Part shown: positions 62,315 to 64,000 of the stretch, piece after piece | Layout of the letters: every line of letters starts with the position of its first letter | Position numbering within the stretch: position 1 is the stretch's first letter | NCBI GenBank assembly: GCA_019748195.1 | Contig: JAIEPW010000044.1 | Location: 1 to 64,000, forward strand | DNA length: 64,000 bases | Direction: 5' to 3' | Origin: Bryobacteraceae bacterium | GTDB taxonomy: Bacteria; Acidobacteriota; Terriglobia; Bryobacterales; Bryobacteraceae | Made by a program: the position numbers and the translations under genes | The notes under the pieces: model-generated | What the model was told of the DNA's origin: nothing | Seen by the model: only the letters and a program-made list of their open reading frames with translations | Database searches by the model: none

Positions 62315-62664
62315 TCCATGCGAATCCGCTCCAACGCCTCCCCGCACAGATCCTCGGGCCCTCCCGCGATCAGCCGCTGCGGCGATGCCTCCTCGCCGTC
62401 GATCCTCAATCCCCGAACCTCCAGCAGCCCCCACTCCAGGTAACAACGCCGGATCTCCTGCTCGATCACCGCCTGCTCCGCCCGGTCCTGTTCGCCTGCC
62501 TCCACGAACTCCAGCCGGCGGCCGATTTCGCGTACGCGTTTCATCAGATCCAGCCGCCGGTTGACGCTCATCCTCGCCACCCGCAGATACACTCCGGGAT
62601 ACCGCGCCGATTCGAATTCCACTACGCTTTCGTACTCAGCCGAACGCGACATACAGTTCGTCAT
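62281..62664 (-). CDS. Tail assembly chaperone (G-like)
   Basis: 127 residues from ATG 62664, preceded by AGGGGAGCGGGA and overlapping the tail tube stop by 29 bp. The start of the longer track ORF (62727) lies within the tube gene. The fold is mostly helical after an N-terminal beta part (ESVVEFESARYPGVYLRVARMSVNRRLDLMKRVREIGRR), as in siphovirus tail chaperones. It ends ECGLSEEERKN-stop, and the last codons CGA-AAA-AAC contain the heptamer A-AAA-AAC in the zero frame. It prevents premature tape-measure aggregation in known systems. Confidence 0.7.
   Translation of the reverse strand: MTNCMSRSAEYESVVEFESARYPGVYLRVARMSVNRRLDLMKRVREIGRRLEFVEAGEQDRAEQAVIEQEIRRCYLEWGLLEVRGLRIDGEEASPQRLIAGGPEDLCGEALERIRMECGLSEEERKN
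62284..62290 (-). promoter_or_regulatory. -1 programmed frameshift slippery heptamer A-AAA-AAC
   Basis: Fits X-XXY-YYZ in phase with the chaperone frame, immediately before its TGA. A purine-rich GAGGAAGA lies a few bases upstream, like the Shine-Dalgarno-type stimulator of dnaX. The shifted frame opens directly into the overlapping extension ORF. Confidence 0.65.
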
Positions 62665-63805
62665 TCCCGCTCCCCTGCGCCCGGCTGCCGCCGAACTTCC
62701 AGCCCAGCCGCGTCTCCCGATCGTCAAACTCCGGAACTTCCGGCACCAAGGCCGGCATGTACACCCCGAACAACTGATTCGCCTGCTGCCCGAGCTGGAT
62801 CATCGCCCCCACCGGAGACCGCTGCCTCGCCGCCTGATACAACTCCTTCGTCGCCGCATCGTCCCGCTCGAAAATGCTGAACTCCAGCTCCACTCTCCGC
62901 TCGCCGCCCACGATGCACTGCGCGAAATCGCTGCCGAACTCCCGCGCCCTTAGATCCAGCCCGTTGTCCAGTCTCACGCGCGCCCCCGTCAGCGTGTAAA
63001 ACCGCGAAGGCCCGGATCCCAGCCACACCTGTCCCAGATGACCTGGCACGATCGAGTAGTCGAATCCCGCCGCCTCGGGCTCCGCCGGATAATTGCTCAG
63101 CCCCGCCTGACCGCCCTCGAAACTCACGCTGTCCAGCAGATCCTTGGCTGGACCCTCGAAACTGAACTCGTGAAAGTCATCGTTCACCCGGATCTCCGCC
63201 CGGTTCATCGCCGCCCCGCACAGCAACCTTTGCACCGCACCCGCCGGCGACCAGTAGTCGTAAACGCTCAATCCCTTCAACTCCGTCGCCAGCCCGTACG
63301 TTACCGTCCGGCCGGCGGCATCCCCCGCCGAAACCGGGAAGCTGAACGGCGCGTTTACCACCACGCTCACCGCGCTCGGGATCGCCGCCGCGAACCGCAT
63401 CTCCCCCCGGATCTCGATCGCTTGTCCGGCTTCCAGCCCGTGCGCCGCCGAGAAAGTCACCAGCGATCCCGCGCTCCCGCTCACCGTTCCTCCCGCGAAC
63501 ACTCGCGCGTTTCCGCCCATCGCCGCCTCGAACAGCGCGCCCTCGCTCGGCTGCGCGGCTTGCGGCGCCCAGCTCGTCAGATAGGTGCTCAGCCGGAACT
63601 CCGTTCGCCGCCGGACTCCCGCCGGCAATCCGGCGAATGTCCGGCTGCCCGTCTTATCGCGCCGCCCCCGCGTCTCCGCGAATTGCCGCGGCGCGAACTC
63701 CACCGCCGGAATCCGGTTCGCCCCCGTTATCGCTGCCGCCGTACCGTAGCTGCTTTCCAACGCGGCGTAGAGCCGGTTGTCGTTGGATGACACATAACAC
63801 GCCAT
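62636..63805 (-). CDS. Major tail tube protein
   Basis: 389 residues with AGAGGAGG upstream of ATG 63805. The N-terminus (RLYAALESSYGTAAAITGANRIPAVEFAP) and C-terminus (FDDRETRLGWKFGGSRAQGSGNDELYVAFG) are characteristic of siphovirus and GTA-like tube proteins. The middle holds an added beta module (GSLVTFSAAHGLEAGQAIEIRGE ... PFSFPVSAGDAAGRTVTYG), like the Ig-type decorations on some tubes. It is about twice the length of a minimal tube protein. It lies between the terminator-like gene and the chaperone, the canonical order. Confidence 0.72.
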   Translation of the reverse strand: MACYVSSNDNRLYAALESSYGTAAAITGANRIPAVEFAPRQFAETRGRRDKTGSRTFAGLPAGVRRRTEFRLSTYLTSWAPQAAQPSEGALFEAAMGGNARVFAGGTVSGSAGSLVTFSAAHGLEAGQAIEIRGEMRFAAAIPSAVSVVVNAPFSFPVSAGDAAGRTVTYGLATELKGLSVYDYWSPAGAVQRLLCGAAMNRAEIRVNDDFHEFSFEGPAKDLLDSVSFEGGQAGLSNYPAEPEAAGFDYSIVPGHLGQVWLGSGPSRFYTLTGARVRLDNGLDLRAREFGSDFAQCIVGGERRVELEFSIFERDDAATKELYQAARQRSPVGAMIQLGQQANQLFGVYMPALVPEVPEFDDRETRLGWKFGGSRAQGSGNDELYVAFG

Positions 63806-63818
63806 CGTCTGCCTCCTC

Positions 63819-64000
63819 TCAATCCGAGCTCATGTCCACATCGAAGATCACCTTCGCGCTCTGCACGAAGTTCCGTCCGCCGTGCTTCACCGGCTGATAG
63901 ATCACCTCATACCCTCCGGTGTGATACATCCCCTGCCCCCACGCGCCCCGAGCCTTCTCCAGCACCGCGGTGATCGCGTCCACATGAGCCTCGATCTTCT
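63819..64000 (-). CDS. Tail terminator-like protein (5' end beyond the window)
   Basis: Minus-strand frame open to the window edge, missed by the track because it has no start here. The last 59 residues read KIEAHVDAITAVLEKARGAWG...VIYQPVKHGGRNFVQSAKVIFDVDMSSD. The position directly upstream of the tube gene (13 bp) and the closing FVQSAKVIFDVDM strand fit tail terminator or head-tail joining proteins. Too little sequence is visible for more than a tentative call. Confidence 0.5.
   Translation of the reverse strand, partial: KIEAHVDAITAVLEKARGAWGQGMYHTGGYEVIYQPVKHGGRNFVQSAKVIFDVDMSSD

Overview
The window looks like chromosomal DNA of an Acidobacteriota member, most likely the Solibacter/Bryobacter branch. 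The evidence is the high GC content, a 1196-residue TonB-dependent receptor with an N-terminal carboxypeptidase-regulatory-like domain, a PadR regulator paired with a long duplicated MacB/FtsX-type permease (the ADOP family), a VWFA-related protein of the acidobacterial type, several secreted PQQ-type beta-propellers, Tat-exported oxidoreductases and a BACON-tailed astacin. The assignment is from gene content; no 16S gene is present.

Layout. 1-6.3 kb: rhomboid protease (5' end outside the window), VWA protein, single-domain response regulator, STAS protein, Tat-exported Gfo/Idh oxidoreductase, coiled-coil zinc-ribbon protein and a secreted BNR-repeat protein. 6.3-7.8 kb: a two-gene accessory module (a frameshifted Cys-rich secreted protein plus a membrane-anchored unknown) bounded by two near-identical 25-bp palindromic repeats. 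7.8-18.4 kb: barrel protein, astacin, EEP/PLD pair, PQQ propeller and phosphodiester glycosidase pair, VOC protein, di-heme peroxidase with a FixH/YtkA-like partner. 18.4-23.3 kb: AraC regulator, a 50-residue 12-Cys metallothionein, HemG-like flavodoxin, a Tat-exported ThDP enzyme with a coupled small ORF, and a cytochrome c/HhH fusion. 23.5-27.1 kb: TonB receptor with its own terminator. 27.3-36.1 kb: acyl-CoA dehydrogenase, MeaB, methylmalonyl-CoA epimerase, MTA phosphorylase and a GT9-like gene, then FabG plus methyltransferase on the other strand, then UbiD, GltS and tRNA-His. A 24-bp copy of the tRNA-His 3' end lies 97 bp downstream. 36.2-48.1 kb: minus-strand secreted and membrane proteins (PQQ propellers, YHS protein, ADOP permease/PadR, penicillin-acylase-like enzyme, FtsX-type permease). 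48.1-53.5 kb: Wzt-like ATPase, POT peptide transporter, M24 peptidase and a core-deleted GH31 homologue, all translationally linked.

53.5-64.0 kb is a complete-looking minus-strand tail module of a siphovirus-like or gene-transfer-agent-like particle. Read 5' to 3' it holds a terminator-like protein (cut by the window end), tail tube, tail assembly chaperone with a -1 slippery heptamer A-AAA-AAC leading into an overlapping extension ORF, a very short tape-measure-like protein, two paralogous distal-tail proteins (one carrying an inserted domain), a 1304-residue hub and a 933-residue TIM-barrel-containing tip protein. Capsid, portal and terminase genes would lie beyond base 64000 if present. 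This module is the best candidate for an undescribed system.

No intergenic gap exceeds 300 bp. The largest are 23231-23516, 8510-8734, 27108-27328 and 6318-6537; what they hold is listed, except 27108-27328 (divergent TonB/dehydrogenase promoter region), where I see no clear signal. I saw no CRISPR array, rRNA or intact insertion sequence.
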